DNA of 64,000 nt from positions 62,001-126,000 of the forward strand of contig JANQRZ010000017.1 of assembly GCA_028284265.1 (NCBI GenBank), read 5' to 3'. A program made the translations under genes and the position numbers. The notes under the pieces are model-generated. The model did not search any database. It was not told the origin of the DNA and saw only the letters and a program-made list of their open reading frames with translations. Shown here in pieces: positions 17,051-27,190 of this stretch. This stretch comes from Rhodothermales bacterium. GTDB lineage: Bacteria; Bacteroidota; Rhodothermia; Rhodothermales; JANQRZ01. The number at the start of each line of letters is the position of its first letter. Position 1 is the first letter of the stretch.

Positions 17051-20000
17051 TCAGTACGAGAACTCGATTAGTGCGCTGCCGCCGTCGCCGCCTTGGTTGC
17101 GGCGTTCCAGTTGCAGGATGAGCCAACTCAGCAGTTGGTATTCGAGGGTCGCCTCGAACCGGGCCTCGTCGCGCTGGTCGCTGTTCGGCGGCTGGGTGAG
17201 GACCGGACTGAGCGAGGCGAAGGTCCGGTTCGTGAGGTAGCGTCCGAAGGTGGCGACGAGCGCACCATCGGGTCGAAGACTGATCTCGACCACGTCGAGG
17301 CCGAGGGAGTTGGCCGCCAGTCCTTCGACGATGCCGGAGAGTTGCCCGACGAGCGCCCCACCGGCCGCTCCGCCGATGCCGCCCCCGCTGCCTCCCTGGA
17401 ACGCTTCGCCCGCAGGACGTCCCGTGGCGATGTACGAGAGGATGTCGGTGTTGTCCATGCTCGGCTCGGCTGAGAACGTCAGCGTGAGACCGTCCTCGGC
17501 CTGCTCGCCCTCGACACCCAAACGCCCGGCGAAGGTGAGCAGGATGGTCGCCTCCTTGCCGGGGCCGGAGCGTGCCGGTACTTCATAGGCGGCCTCGATG
17601 TCGATCTGCGTTTCAGACACCGGCCCGTTGAAGGTGAGCACGCCGCGCCGGATGTCGAACTTCCTGCCGAGCGTCTCGACGCTTCCTCGGTTGACCTCAA
17701 TGGTGCGGAAGAGTTGATTCTCCCCTCCCGGCTCCTTGCGGACCAGCAGCGTCCCGACGAACTCGATGTCGAACTCGGGGTTCGTGTTGCTCCGAAGCCA
17801 GACATTGCGGTCGATCTCGATGTCGAGGTCAAGCTCTAGGTTCTGGACGAAGACGGAGCGTGCGGTGTCGGCCTCGGTGACGCGGACGCCGAAGGTGGCT
17901 TCGATGCGCTGAATCTCGGCCTCGGTCAGTTCAACATCTTCCAGTTCTGCGCCGGTGAGTTCTTCGGTGAGGTAGATGTCGCCAGATTTTAGGATGATGG
18001 CCCCAGTGAGGCGTGGCTTGTCCGTCGTGCCTTCGAAGAGGAGCGGAAAGTCGGGTGTGGTGAGGCGGAGTTCGTCGTAGGTCTGGGTGTCGATCACATT
18101 GAAGCCGTCCATCTCGATGGCGATGGCTAGCTCGCCGAGCGAGAGCTTCGGCAGGGTGATGGTGCCTTCGGCTTCGAGGACGCCGTTTCTCCTGCTACCG
18201 GCGCTCGCGCCTCGAATGCGAACCACGTTGTCGTCGAAGACAAGCGGGATCTGGACGTTCCGAATCGTGCGCCCGAGCGCGAGGAGGCCGAGGAACCCGT
18301 CCGCGAGCCGGGCCTCGCCGCTGAGGACGGGGTCGGACTGCGAGCCAGTGACCGTAATATCCGCCGAGAGGGTGCCGCCGACTTCAGTGAACGTTTCCGG
18401 TGGCAGGAACGGCTCGGCCCACGAGACCGGAAACGAGTCGGCGCGCACGACGAAGTCGACATCACCCTGCGCCGCCTCGCCGATCTGTGCCCGATCTCCC
18501 ACCTCGCCGCTGAGTTTGAAGTCGAGCGGGAGGAAGCCTTCGGCGCGGAGCGTCTGGCCGGAGACGTGCGTCAGCAGCGCATCGAGCGTGAGGCGGAAGT
18601 CGTTGTAGGCAATGTCAGTGGCGAGCGAGCCGACGGTTTCGCCACCAGAAACGAGGCTGTCGATCTGAAGCGAACCGTCGATGGTGGGCGATGCCGCCGG
18701 TCCGGCGAGCACCAGGGTCGTCGAGAGCGTACCGCCGACACCGTCGTAGCCGACAAGGTCCGTGACGGCATCGATCTCCAACTGGTCGATGGTGAGCACT
18801 AGGTTCTGCTCGCCTTCGAGGTCGATGACGCCGTCCACGGCGATTTGCTGGTCGCCGGAATAGAGCAGCAGGTTGCGGAAGCGGGTGCGGGCACCGTAGG
18901 AGATCGTGGCTTCCTGGAGAAGTTGCCACGCTTCATTGTCCACCCGAAAGCTGAACGTTTCGAGGGTGACGTTTCGGTTCTCGGGGTTGAGGTCGGTGCG
19001 GAGCCGAAAGTCGGCGTCGCGCCGTCGGTCGATGCCGAGTTCGCCTTGGGCTGTGAGTTCGTCGCCGTCGTAGGTCACGTCGATGTCGCCGCCCTCGATG
19101 TCGATGCTCGGAACCGACAGGAAGCCGAACTCGACGCGGGCTGTGCCCCGGATGCCGAGGCCGAAAGCAGTCGTGTCGGTGGTAGCGGTCGCCCCGGCGT
19201 ATTCGCCATTGAGGACGAGGTCGAGTGTGGAGGCGCGGATATCGCCAAAGGCAAACTGCTGGGCTTCGACGCGGACGTCGATGAAGAGTGGGTCGCCGGG
19301 GGTGCCGGAGGCTCGGCCTTGAAGGCTGCCTTGCTCTAGCGTCACCGGCTCGGCTAGGAGGGCGTTGAGTGGCGTCGTATCTTTGATATCGGCATCGAAG
19401 GTGAAGTCGGTCCGCGCCGAAGCGTAGTCGGGCAGGGCGATCTGGCCCGCGCCCGTCGCGTCGGCAAAGGACGAGCGGAGCAGGAAGCCGTCTACCCGGA
19501 TCACGCCCTCGGCGAGTGCGAAGTCCGAGCGGAGCGAGTCCACCGAGGCCCCGGCGAGTTGAGAGCCGCCGCCGCGCAGCGATCCGTCGAGCGTCATCGT
19601 GGCCGGGGCGAAGCCTTGGCCCTCGATCTCGAAGCCGAGCGTGATGTTTGTCGGAGCGCGGTTCCGAGAGAGGGAGTCGGGCAATGCCTCGCCGACGAGC
19701 GCCGTCACATCGAGGCTGTCGAGCGTGCCTGCCGCGTCGTAGGTCGGCGTCTCATCGAACGGCCGCCCAGTGAAGGAAGCGCTTGCGGTGCCTTGCTCGA
19801 AATCGAGGTCGAGGCCCGCTTCGACGTAGCCCCGGTCATTGTCGAACTGCACGGTGCCGGATTCGAGGACAGCCCCGTTGATGCGCGACGCAGTCAGCAC
19901 GATCCGTCCCGAGGTCGTGGACAACTGCTGGTCGAATCCGTTGGCGTTGAGTTCTATGCGCCCGTTGAGGTCGGTCTGGAGCGCGGGGTTGCCGAGGACG

Positions 20001-22267
20001 CGGGCGAGGTTGAGGCCTCGGAACGTACTCTCGCCAAGGCGAAGCGTCGGGGTCTCGTCAAAGGGACGTCCGGTTGCCGCGAGACGGAGGTCGCCGTCCG
20101 GCGTCGCCGCGTTCACGCTCAAATCGAGGCCGCCGCCCCGGAGCGCGCCGACGACCGAACCCTCGGTGATCTGCTGGTCGCGGAAGCGCGAATCCCGGAG
20201 GTCGAGCCGCACGTCGGCGGCGAGGGTTTGCGGGTCGATGCCAGTGCCCGAAATGGCGAAGGCTCCCGTGAGATCGCTCGACTGCGTGGTGTCTTGGGCG
20301 AGCGCGCCAAGGTCGAAGTTGCGGACGTTCCCCCGTGCCTCGTAGGTGAGCGTCTCGTCGAAGGGCCGCGCCATGCCCTCGGCGTCCACGCTCCCGACAT
20401 CACCTAGGTCTGCGTCGAGGTCGAACGCGAGGCGGCCCCCGCGCAGGTTGGCCGCTAGGTTCGCGTCGTCAATCGTATAGTCGGCGTAGCGCGAGGCTTG
20501 GAGGTTAGCCGAAAGGTCGAGAGTGAGTCGAGCAGGTTCGGTGCCCGACCCGTAGAGGGCGAAGGTGCCGGTGAGGTCGGTGTGCGTCGTGTCGCCCGTG
20601 ACGGCGGCGAGGTCGAAGCGTTCGAGCCGTCCCTCGTCCACGCGGTAGGCGAGCGGCTCCGTGAAGGGGCGGAGGACACCCTCGGCGGCGATCAGTCCAC
20701 CGTCGACAAACGTCGCCTCGGTGTCGTAGGACACGACGCCATCCCGCAGTCCGGCGTTGAGGCGAAGGGCCGACAGGTCGATCTCCCCGAACTGCGCCTC
20801 GCTGAGCCGAACCGTCGCCGTGGCAATCGCCGTCTCTGGCGCGATACCTCGACCCTCAATAGCGAACGTCCCGGCGAAGCGACCCTGCTGCTCCGGGTTC
20901 TGAAGGAGCGCAGCGAGGTTGACGTTCTGAAGTTCGCCGTTCACATTGTAACGTGGCACCTCGTCGAAGGGCCGCGCCGTGCCTTCGGCGAGGACGCGTG
21001 CGCCCGGCACCGCTGCACCGAGCGTGAACTGAAGCAGCCCATTCGTGAATTGCCCGACGAGGTCGGCTCGTTCGATCTGTTGTTCGCCGAGGTTCGTCGG
21101 GCGCACCTTCACGTCGAGTGTCCCGTCGAGTGCGTCGCGGGCAGGGCCGCGCAGGTCGAGGTCGAGGTCGGCGTTGAAGGCACCGGCGAGGGCGGGGTTG
21201 CCGAGGAGTTGACCGGGATCGAGGTCGCGGACGGTGCCTTCGGCGGCATAGCGGATGGGGCCGCTCGCGCCGCCGCCAGAGAACGCGCCGCTGAGGTCGA
21301 TGGTGCCGCCTTCGGCGAACTCGGCATCGAGGCGGGCGAGGATGTCCTGCGGCGTACCGTTGGCCTGGAGGCGGATCGTCGGGGTACCGTAGAGGGGGAC
21401 CGGCACGAACGCGCGCACGTCGGAGAAGGCGAGCGGACTGGCCTGCAGGTCGGCGTCGAAGGTCAGATTTTCGCCGCCGTAGTCGAGCAAGCCGCTTGCC
21501 CGCACGTCGCTCGCGTCCGAGGTGATGAGGAATGTGTTGAGCATCGCCCGGTCGTCCCCAAACGCCCCAGCGGTGGCGAGTTGAATAGGTCCAGCGTCAC
21601 CTGCCGGAATCGCGGTCGCGTAGAGCGTGTCGAGCGTGCCCCGGAGTCCGTCAGGTCCTTGGTAGAACCCACTGAGTCGAGCGTTCAGCCCATTCACGGT
21701 GACGACCGAGTCGCCGCGCGGCGAATAGAAGTGGGTCTCGATGCGACCTCGTGTGAGGTAGGCCTCGTCGAGCGTGACGATGAAAGTTGATGCGGAGGTG
21801 TCCTCGGGCGCAGGCTTGAGCATCTGCGCCACGTTCCACGTCGAGTCGGCATCGAGCCGGGCGTAGACCTCGACGCCGGAGGCGTAGACCTTGCCGAGCG
21901 AAAGGCGCTTACGGAGGAGAGAAAGGAGCTGATAGTCCGCCCGTGCGGTGTCGATGCGGATGACAGTCTGCCCGTCTTGCTCGATGGTCAGCCCGATCAG
22001 GCGCGTCCCGGTCAGGAAGCCACCATCGAGCCGGTCCACGGTGACAGTGGTGCCCTCGGTGAGGAGGTTTTGGATTTGCGACACCGCGATGCCCTCGACC
22101 TTGCTGCGCCCCCATTCCGTCCGCAGCAGGAGCGCTACCACGAGCACGACCCCGACGAGCATCGCTGCTGCGATGCCGATCCACGTCGCCACACGTCGCC
22201 CCAAGCTTCGCTTGCGCGGAGCCTCGGACTCAGGCATTGGGTCGGGTTGGAGGGTAGAGTCGGTCAT
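17051..22267 (-). CDS. tamB: TamB-type translocation/assembly module protein (1738 aa)
   Basis: Very long AsmA-like protein: an N-terminal membrane anchor (about 28-50), then almost entirely beta-rich sequence predicted to build a hydrophobic groove across the periplasm, and a C-terminal DUF490/TamB domain (about 1450-1738, ending LLSWLILQLERRN...IEFSY). The family bridges inner and outer membranes and supports phospholipid transport and outer-membrane protein assembly. Between about residues 432 and 935 there are five regular units of 100-101 residues, each opening with RPF(D/T)E. The BamA/TamA-type gene is immediately upstream and mlaE immediately downstream on the same strand. Length is large but within the range for Bacteroidota relatives. 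Confidence 0.95.
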   Translation of the reverse strand: MTDSTLQPDPMPESEAPRKRSLGRRVATWIGIAAAMLVGVVLVVALLLRTEWGRSKVEGIAVSQIQNLLTEGTTVTVDRLDGGFLTGTRLIGLTIEQDGQTVIRIDTARADYQLLSLLRKRLSLGKVYASGVEVYARLDADSTWNVAQMLKPAPEDTSASTFIVTLDEAYLTRGRIETHFYSPRGDSVVTVNGLNARLSGFYQGPDGLRGTLDTLYATAIPAGDAGPIQLATAGAFGDDRAMLNTFLITSDASDVRASGLLDYGGENLTFDADLQASPLAFSDVRAFVPVPLYGTPTIRLQANGTPQDILARLDAEFAEGGTIDLSGAFSGGGASGPIRYAAEGTVRDLDPGQLLGNPALAGAFNADLDLDLRGPARDALDGTLDVKVRPTNLGEQQIERADLVGQFTNGLLQFTLGAAVPGARVLAEGTARPFDEVPRYNVNGELQNVNLAALLQNPEQQGRFAGTFAIEGRGIAPETAIATATVRLSEAQFGEIDLSALRLNAGLRDGVVSYDTEATFVDGGLIAAEGVLRPFTEPLAYRVDEGRLERFDLAAVTGDTTHTDLTGTFALYGSGTEPARLTLDLSANLQASRYADYTIDDANLAANLRGGRLAFDLDADLGDVGSVDAEGMARPFDETLTYEARGNVRNFDLGALAQDTTQSSDLTGAFAISGTGIDPQTLAADVRLDLRDSRFRDQQITEGSVVGALRGGGLDLSVNAATPDGDLRLAATGRPFDETPTLRLGESTFRGLNLARVLGNPALQTDLNGRIELNANGFDQQLSTTSGRIVLTASRINGAVLESGTVQFDNDRGYVEAGLDLDFEQGTASASFTGRPFDETPTYDAAGTLDSLDVTALVGEALPDSLSRNRAPTNITLGFEIEGQGFAPATMTLDGSLRGGGSQLAGASVDSLRSDFALAEGVIRVDGFLLRSSFADATGAGQIALPDYASARTDFTFDADIKDTTPLNALLAEPVTLEQGSLQGRASGTPGDPLFIDVRVEAQQFAFGDIRASTLDLVLNGEYAGATATTDTTAFGLGIRGTARVEFGFLSVPSIDIEGGDIDVTYDGDELTAQGELGIDRRRDADFRLRTDLNPENRNVTLETFSFRVDNEAWQLLQEATISYGARTRFRNLLLYSGDQQIAVDGVIDLEGEQNLVLTIDQLEIDAVTDLVGYDGVGGTLSTTLVLAGPAASPTIDGSLQIDSLVSGGETVGSLATDIAYNDFRLTLDALLTHVSGQTLRAEGFLPLDFKLSGEVGDRAQIGEAAQGDVDFVVRADSFPVSWAEPFLPPETFTEVGGTLSADITVTGSQSDPVLSGEARLADGFLGLLALGRTIRNVQIPLVFDDNVVRIRGASAGSRRNGVLEAEGTITLPKLSLGELAIAIEMDGFNVIDTQTYDELRLTTPDFPLLFEGTTDKPRLTGAIILKSGDIYLTEELTGAELEDVELTEAEIQRIEATFGVRVTEADTARSVFVQNLELDLDIEIDRNVWLRSNTNPEFDIEFVGTLLVRKEPGGENQLFRTIEVNRGSVETLGRKFDIRRGVLTFNGPVSETQIDIEAAYEVPARSGPGKEATILLTFAGRLGVEGEQAEDGLTLTFSAEPSMDNTDILSYIATGRPAGEAFQGGSGGGIGGAAGGALVGQLSGIVEGLAANSLGLDVVEISLRPDGALVATFGRYLTNRTFASLSPVLTQPPNSDQRDEARFEATLEYQLLSWLILQLERRNQGGDGGSALIEFSY

Positions 22268-22293
22268 GCGGGGAACAGCTTCTGGTGTTCTAC

Positions 22294-22395
22294 TGTCATC
22301 CTGAGCGGAGCGAAGCGGAGTCGAAGGATCTCTGACGAGGTGCCTTCGAGAGATTCTTCGACTTCGGCCCTTGCGGACCTTCGCTCAGAATGACA
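22294..22395. repeat. 102-bp imperfect inverted repeat, GTCATCCTGAGCG type
   Basis: Arms TGTCATCCTGAGCG...GTCGAAGGATCTCT (left) and AGAGATTCTTCGAC...CGCTCAGAATGACA (right) pair over most of their length, with a loop near GACGAGGTGCCTTCG. It fills the gap between tamB and the barrel gene and has no ORF. Its words match a widespread intergenic repeat style (GTCATTCTGAGCGAAG...GAATCTCT). Confidence 0.85.
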
Positions 22396-22418
22396 AAGGA
22401 GGAAACGAAGGACCATCC

Positions 22419-24677
22419 TCAGAACGTTTGCCCGATGGAAAAGTGGAGGTGGATGCGGTTCGACTCAGGAATGGAGAAGAGGCCGAGGACGCTGATCTCC
22501 TTGGGTTCGACCTCAGAGAGCGGCGTGTCGTTCTGGATCGCGGCCAAGACATCCTGCGGGCTGCGGAGGTCGAAATAGTCCGGGTTGAGTTTGTACCCGA
22601 CCGAGAAGCGAATGGCCCCGACGGGCGTGGCAAACTCTAGGCCGGCCCCGGTCGAGTAGAAAATCCGGTCAGGATTGATGTCGAGACCCGCAAAGCGCGG
22701 GTCCGGCTCCTCGTCGATGAAGAAGCGGTCGTCGTCGGTCCAGACGCGCCCGGCATCGACGAAGACGAAGGTGCCGAAGTTGGAGCCGAAGCCGGGGAAC
22801 GGTAGCCGAATCTCGGCAGTGGCGGTCACTTTCGTCAGGCCGCCGATGCCGACGTACCGACTGGCCGACAGCGTGGTGTCGGCGGGCGCGGTGTCGGTGG
22901 CTTCGGTGATGTTTTGCTGCACGTCGGGGACCTTCGGGCCGAGCAGGCCCGTGCCCCATCCGCGCACATCGCCCGTTCCGCCGCCAAGAAAGACGACGTT
23001 TCGCAGCCGGACGAACTCGATCAGGGCGTCGTCTGGTCCATCGCCCGGAATGCTGGTTCCGAAGGGAAAGAGCTTGCCGCCGTTGATCCGGCCGTATAGC
23101 CCGATGGAGGAGCCGAGCGGGAAGAACCCCGTTGCCGTCGCGCCGAGCCGCCCGTACTCGATGCTCGTGATCGGAAAGGGGAGGGCGACTTCCGCAGAGG
23201 GGCGGAGGATGAAGCCTTTGCGCGGGCTGAGTTCGTCGTCCAACTCGCCGTAGGTGCCGGAGAGGGTGAGTGTGCTGCGGTCCACACGCCCGGCTAGCAC
23301 GTCTTGGAGCGAGTCCTGCCGTGCAAAGTCACGGATTGTGCTGAGGTCGAGGTTCGCGGTGCTTGCCGTCCGGTACTCCTTCACATCGCGTAGCTCGATC
23401 CCGTACTGGAGCGAGGCGGTCTTGAGTTGCTCCAGTTCGTAGAGGAGCGTCGCCGTGCCGCCGTAGGTCGTCGATTCGTTGCGGTCGTCGTCGCGGTACT
23501 CGGCGAAGGGGGAGCCGAGGAGCGCCACGCGGCGGTTGAAGAAGTACGGCTGCCGGAGCGAGACGGACCCTCGGTAGAGCCGCTGCGGCTCCGCCACGAT
23601 GGCTCCGAGGCCGCTGTTCGCTACTGCTGAAGCGGTGAACGTGCGCGCCCCGCCGAAGAAGTTGCGGTGCGTCCACTGCGCCTGCGTTGTCGCCCCGGCT
23701 TCGGAGAGATACCCGATGGACCCCGAGACGATGCGCGGTGCGCCCTCGCGGACGCGGAGGCGGACGACCACGCTGGAGTCGGCGGGCTGGTCCTCGGGCA
23801 CGTCGGCCAGCGCGATCTGGAACAGGTTCAGGCCGAACACCTCGCGCTGCCCCTCAACGAGCTTGCTGTATGAAAACCGGTCGCCTTCGCGGAACGGAAG
23901 CTCGCGCCGGACCACGTTGGGGCTGACCGACTCCGAGCCTTCGACCTCAATCTCGCTGATGCGCGCGCGCGGCCCAGCATCGAGTCGGATGATGACATCG
24001 GCTCGGTTGGCGAGCGAGTCTACTTCGCTTTCGGCGTCTACGCGGGCGAAGGCATAGCCTCGGTCACGGACCCAGCCGAGCGCCGCGTCTTCGAGTTGGA
24101 GGAGCCGGAACTCGTCGAGCCGCTGCCCCTGCTGAAGGGCGATCCGGTCGCGGAACGCATCCCAGTCGTCGCGCAGACTAGCCGGAAACTGCGCCACCGC
24201 CGGGCGGCCCGTCGAGTCTTGAAAGACGAGGTCGTCGAGCAGTAGCGGCGGACCTTCATCGACCGTGAAGAGAATCTTGATGGTGTTCTTCGTCGTGTCG
24301 AGGTCCGTGAGCCAGTCGATCTCCGGCTGGAGGAAGCCGTTGCGGTTGTAGAACCGCCGCAGCCGGACCACGTCCTTCTGCATCTCGACCGGCGAGAAGG
24401 GATGCACACCTACGTCATTGATGGTGGGAATCCACGAGAGGCGCTTGCGGAATCCCGGCCCGAATCCCCACAGCCCCGGCTGCTCCGTCAGCGCGATCTG
24501 TTCTTTCAGTAGCGCTCCCTCAAAAGTCTGCCCGTCAGCGAACTTGAACCGGATAGAGCGGACCTGCGTCTGCTCGTTGATGAGAAACAAGGAGGTTTGG
24601 GCTATCGCTGCGTCAGCCCACGCGAGGGCGACGAGGAGGCACGAAAAAGAGAGGAGGGAAACGAGACGGCGGCGCAT
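22419..24677 (-). CDS. BamA/TamA (Omp85) family outer-membrane barrel protein
   Basis: 752 residues from ATG 24677 (a longer upstream frame is not needed). Signal peptide MRRRLVSLLSFSCLLVALAW...AIAQ, then POTRA-like domains (about 35-380; for example the segment ISEIEVEGSESVSPNVVRRE) and a 16-strand type barrel with the lid-loop motif GDVRGWG and a C-terminal phenylalanine (FSIGQTF). Omp85 proteins fold or translocate outer-membrane components. Adjacent tamB suggests a TamA role, but a general BamA copy elsewhere cannot be excluded, so I give no gene symbol. The start lies 28 bp after the YihY-type gene. Confidence 0.93.
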   Translation of the reverse strand: MRRRLVSLLSFSCLLVALAWADAAIAQTSLFLINEQTQVRSIRFKFADGQTFEGALLKEQIALTEQPGLWGFGPGFRKRLSWIPTINDVGVHPFSPVEMQKDVVRLRRFYNRNGFLQPEIDWLTDLDTTKNTIKILFTVDEGPPLLLDDLVFQDSTGRPAVAQFPASLRDDWDAFRDRIALQQGQRLDEFRLLQLEDAALGWVRDRGYAFARVDAESEVDSLANRADVIIRLDAGPRARISEIEVEGSESVSPNVVRRELPFREGDRFSYSKLVEGQREVFGLNLFQIALADVPEDQPADSSVVVRLRVREGAPRIVSGSIGYLSEAGATTQAQWTHRNFFGGARTFTASAVANSGLGAIVAEPQRLYRGSVSLRQPYFFNRRVALLGSPFAEYRDDDRNESTTYGGTATLLYELEQLKTASLQYGIELRDVKEYRTASTANLDLSTIRDFARQDSLQDVLAGRVDRSTLTLSGTYGELDDELSPRKGFILRPSAEVALPFPITSIEYGRLGATATGFFPLGSSIGLYGRINGGKLFPFGTSIPGDGPDDALIEFVRLRNVVFLGGGTGDVRGWGTGLLGPKVPDVQQNITEATDTAPADTTLSASRYVGIGGLTKVTATAEIRLPFPGFGSNFGTFVFVDAGRVWTDDDRFFIDEEPDPRFAGLDINPDRIFYSTGAGLEFATPVGAIRFSVGYKLNPDYFDLRSPQDVLAAIQNDTPLSEVEPKEISVLGLFSIPESNRIHLHFSIGQTF

Positions 24678-24705
24678 GGGCCGGGCGGACGGCGCGAGGT
24701 GGGAG

Positions 24706-25848
24706 TCAGGAGTTGGACGTGCGGCGGAGCGAGGCCGGTGCGCCGTCCCCCGTTGGCGAGGTGCTCGCGGGCGGCGCGGCCCTTTGATCCGGCGGTGGAG
24801 CCTCCGGTTCCTCGTCCTCAGGCTCTGGCGACGACTTTGTAAAGAGGCCACGGAGGTACTGGCCGAGTCGGCTCCGGTCCGGGTCGTTCTTGCGCTCGTG
24901 CAGCCCGGTCATAATGGCCCCGATAATAAGCACGAGGCCGGAAAAATAGACCCAGAACACGAAAGCCAGCAGCACGCCGAAGATGTTGCCCAGCCCACCG
25001 AGTGCCTCGTCGGTGGAGTCGATGGTGGCTCGGACGGTGGCATCCGCGGCGGCGGCGGGGACGCTCGTCTCACCGTAGCGGCTGAAGGTGCTCGTGTACG
25101 TCGCGTAGATCGTAAACCCGTTCTTGGCAAGCTCGAATAGGACTGCTGAGACGGTAGCCCCGAAGAAAGCGCTCCGCGATGGCGGCGACGGCAGCGGGAT
25201 GAAGTAGTACAGCTGCATGAACATGAACACCGAGAGCGCATACGGGATCAGCAACGACACGAGGCGCAGCACCAGCCCCCACCCGCGCTTCAGCAGTTGC
25301 GGATCAAATCCCCAGCCGACGAGAATCTCTGTGCTCTCGGCACTGATGTAGTTGATGCTGAAGGTGAGGGCGAACGACAGGACGAAGAGCAGGCCGACCT
25401 GCGCTGTCATCCGCAGATCAAAAGCGTAGCCACTGAGGAGGGGACGATACGTCGGCTTATCCCGAACGGCGGTGGCGAGGATATACCGCAACGCTGTGAA
25501 CAGCGTGATCACCGTCAGCAAGAGGAACACCGAGCCGAAGATGGTGATGGTCGACGAGGCGTCCTGAATCTGGAAGAGCAGCTCGACGAGCGTCTCGCTC
25601 TGGCCCGGCGGCAGAAAGGTTCTCAGGTAGCCTGCCACGGCGTCAAACGGGTTCTCCTGCTTCATCACGAGGCCGAAGATGCCCGTTGCCAGAAGAATTA
25701 GCGGCAGGATCGTGACGAGCACCTTGAAGGCGATGGCCTGCGCCCAGATAAATACAGGCACCTCGTTGATGCGCCTCCACAGGCCCGCGAGGTAAAACTT
25801 CGCGGCGTCCAGAATCGAGCGCACGGGCCGAGGCAACGCGACGGACAT
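24706..25848 (-). CDS. YihY/BrkB (UPF0761) family inner-membrane protein
   Basis: 380 residues with six membrane segments: about 40-60 (AFKVLVTILPLILLATGIFG), 100-125, 140-175, 185-210, 215-245 and 250-310, then a Pro/Glu-rich cytoplasmic tail of about 70 residues. The central segment FIPLPSPPSRSAFFGATVSAVLFEL is typical of the family. Family members were once annotated as RNase BN, which is incorrect; one E. coli relative, YhjD, affects lipid A precursor export, so a lipid-related role is plausible. It leads directly into the barrel-tamB-mla block. Confidence 0.9.
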   Translation of the reverse strand: MSVALPRPVRSILDAAKFYLAGLWRRINEVPVFIWAQAIAFKVLVTILPLILLATGIFGLVMKQENPFDAVAGYLRTFLPPGQSETLVELLFQIQDASSTITIFGSVFLLLTVITLFTALRYILATAVRDKPTYRPLLSGYAFDLRMTAQVGLLFVLSFALTFSINYISAESTEILVGWGFDPQLLKRGWGLVLRLVSLLIPYALSVFMFMQLYYFIPLPSPPSRSAFFGATVSAVLFELAKNGFTIYATYTSTFSRYGETSVPAAAADATVRATIDSTDEALGGLGNIFGVLLAFVFWVYFSGLVLIIGAIMTGLHERKNDPDRSRLGQYLRGLFTKSSPEPEDEEPEAPPPDQRAAPPASTSPTGDGAPASLRRTSNS

Positions 25849-25933
25849 GGGAACAGGGCGTTAGACAATCGCCCTAATATAGAACGCACCCGTCGGGAGG
25901 AGAGCGTAAGAGAGCTACAGCCGAGTGGCCCTC

Positions 25934-27190
25934 TTAGGCTGTGGCCTTGCGTTCTTCCAGAACTGGGGGGGCCTCACCGTGCACCGTCGCGCCCGAGACG
26001 CGGCACAGACCAATCGTCCGCTGGCTCGGCAGGTCGAACATCACGTCGAGCATCGTCTGCTCCATCACGCTGCGGAGGCCGCGCGCGCCGGTGCCGAGCG
26101 CCTGTGCCCGCTCGACGAACGCGTCGAGCGCCTCATCGTCGAAGATGAGGTCCACGCCGTCCATCGCGAGGAGCTTCTGGTACTGCCGGACGAGCGCATT
26201 TTTCGGTTCAACGAGGATACGCTTCATCGCCTCCGGCGTGAGCGGGTCGAGCGCAGCGAGGACAGGCAGGCGACCGACGAGTTCGGGGATGAGGCCGAAC
26301 TTGAGGAGGTCGTCCGGCTCGGCGTATTGGAAGATGGCCGGGTCGTTCTTGTCGAAGCGACCCGCCGATCCCGCCGTGAAGCCAATCTGCGAGGCGCTCA
26401 TCCGGCGAGCGATTACGTCCTGCAACCCGGCGAACGCGCCGCCGACGATGAACAGCACGTTCGAGGTGTCGAACGGCACGAGGCTCTGCTCCGGGTGCTT
26501 CCGTCCGCCCTTCGGCGGGACGCCCGCGACGGTCCCTTCGAGCATCTTGAGGAGTGCCTGCTGCACGCCCTCGCCGGACACGTCGCGCGTGATGCTTGCG
26601 TTGTCCGACTTGCGAGCGATCTTGTCGATCTCGTCGATGTAGATAATTCCGCGCTGGGCACGCTCTAGGTCGTAGTCAGCCGCTTGGAGGAGATGGCTAA
26701 GGATGCTCTCCACGTCCTCGCCAACGTACCCGGCCTCGGTCAGCGCCGTCGCGTCGGAGATCGAGAACGGCACATCCAAGATGCGGGCCAGCGTCCGGGC
26801 GAGGAGTGTTTTGCCGGTGCCCGTCGGTCCGACGAGCAGGATGTTGGACTTCTCCAACTCCACATCGTCGTGGAGGTACTCCTGCGCTTCGAGCCGCTTG
26901 TAGTGGTTGTAGACCGCGACGGCGAGCGCTCGCTTGGCCCGGTTCTGCCCGATGACGTATTCGTCGAGCGCCTCTTTGATCTCGCCCGGCGTGAGGCGAT
27001 GCGAGCGCGTACTGACCGGGCGGCTCGGCGGCGGGTTCAGCACGAGGTCCCCGCGCACGATTCCCGAGGCGTCATGGATGCACCGGTCGCAGATGTAGAC
27101 GCCGGGACCGGCGACCATCGAGGCTACTTCCTGCGCGGTGAGATTGCAGAACGAACAGCGGATGATATCGTCGTCGCCGCCTGCGTGCAT
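25934..27190 (-). CDS. clpX: ATP-dependent Clp protease ATP-binding subunit ClpX
   Basis: 418 residues from ATG 27190. Zinc-binding domain with Cys12, Cys15, Cys34 and Cys37 ([11 protein letters not shown]...YICDRCI), AAA+ Walker [12 protein letters not shown], the pore loop GYVGEDVES, Walker [11 protein letters not shown], sensor and arginine-finger regions, and the IGF tripeptide (SASQIGF) that docks on ClpP. It unfolds tagged proteins for ClpP. No clpP lies nearby, unlike many genomes. A possible promoter lies about 45-75 bp upstream on the minus strand (TTG, 21 bp, TATCTAA). Confidence 0.98.
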   Translation of the reverse strand: MHAGGDDDIIRCSFCNLTAQEVASMVAGPGVYICDRCIHDASGIVRGDLVLNPPPSRPVSTRSHRLTPGEIKEALDEYVIGQNRAKRALAVAVYNHYKRLEAQEYLHDDVELEKSNILLVGPTGTGKTLLARTLARILDVPFSISDATALTEAGYVGEDVESILSHLLQAADYDLERAQRGIIYIDEIDKIARKSDNASITRDVSGEGVQQALLKMLEGTVAGVPPKGGRKHPEQSLVPFDTSNVLFIVGGAFAGLQDVIARRMSASQIGFTAGSAGRFDKNDPAIFQYAEPDDLLKFGLIPELVGRLPVLAALDPLTPEAMKRILVEPKNALVRQYQKLLAMDGVDLIFDDEALDAFVERAQALGTGARGLRSVMEQTMLDVMFDLPSQRTIGLCRVSGATVHGEAPPVLEERKATA

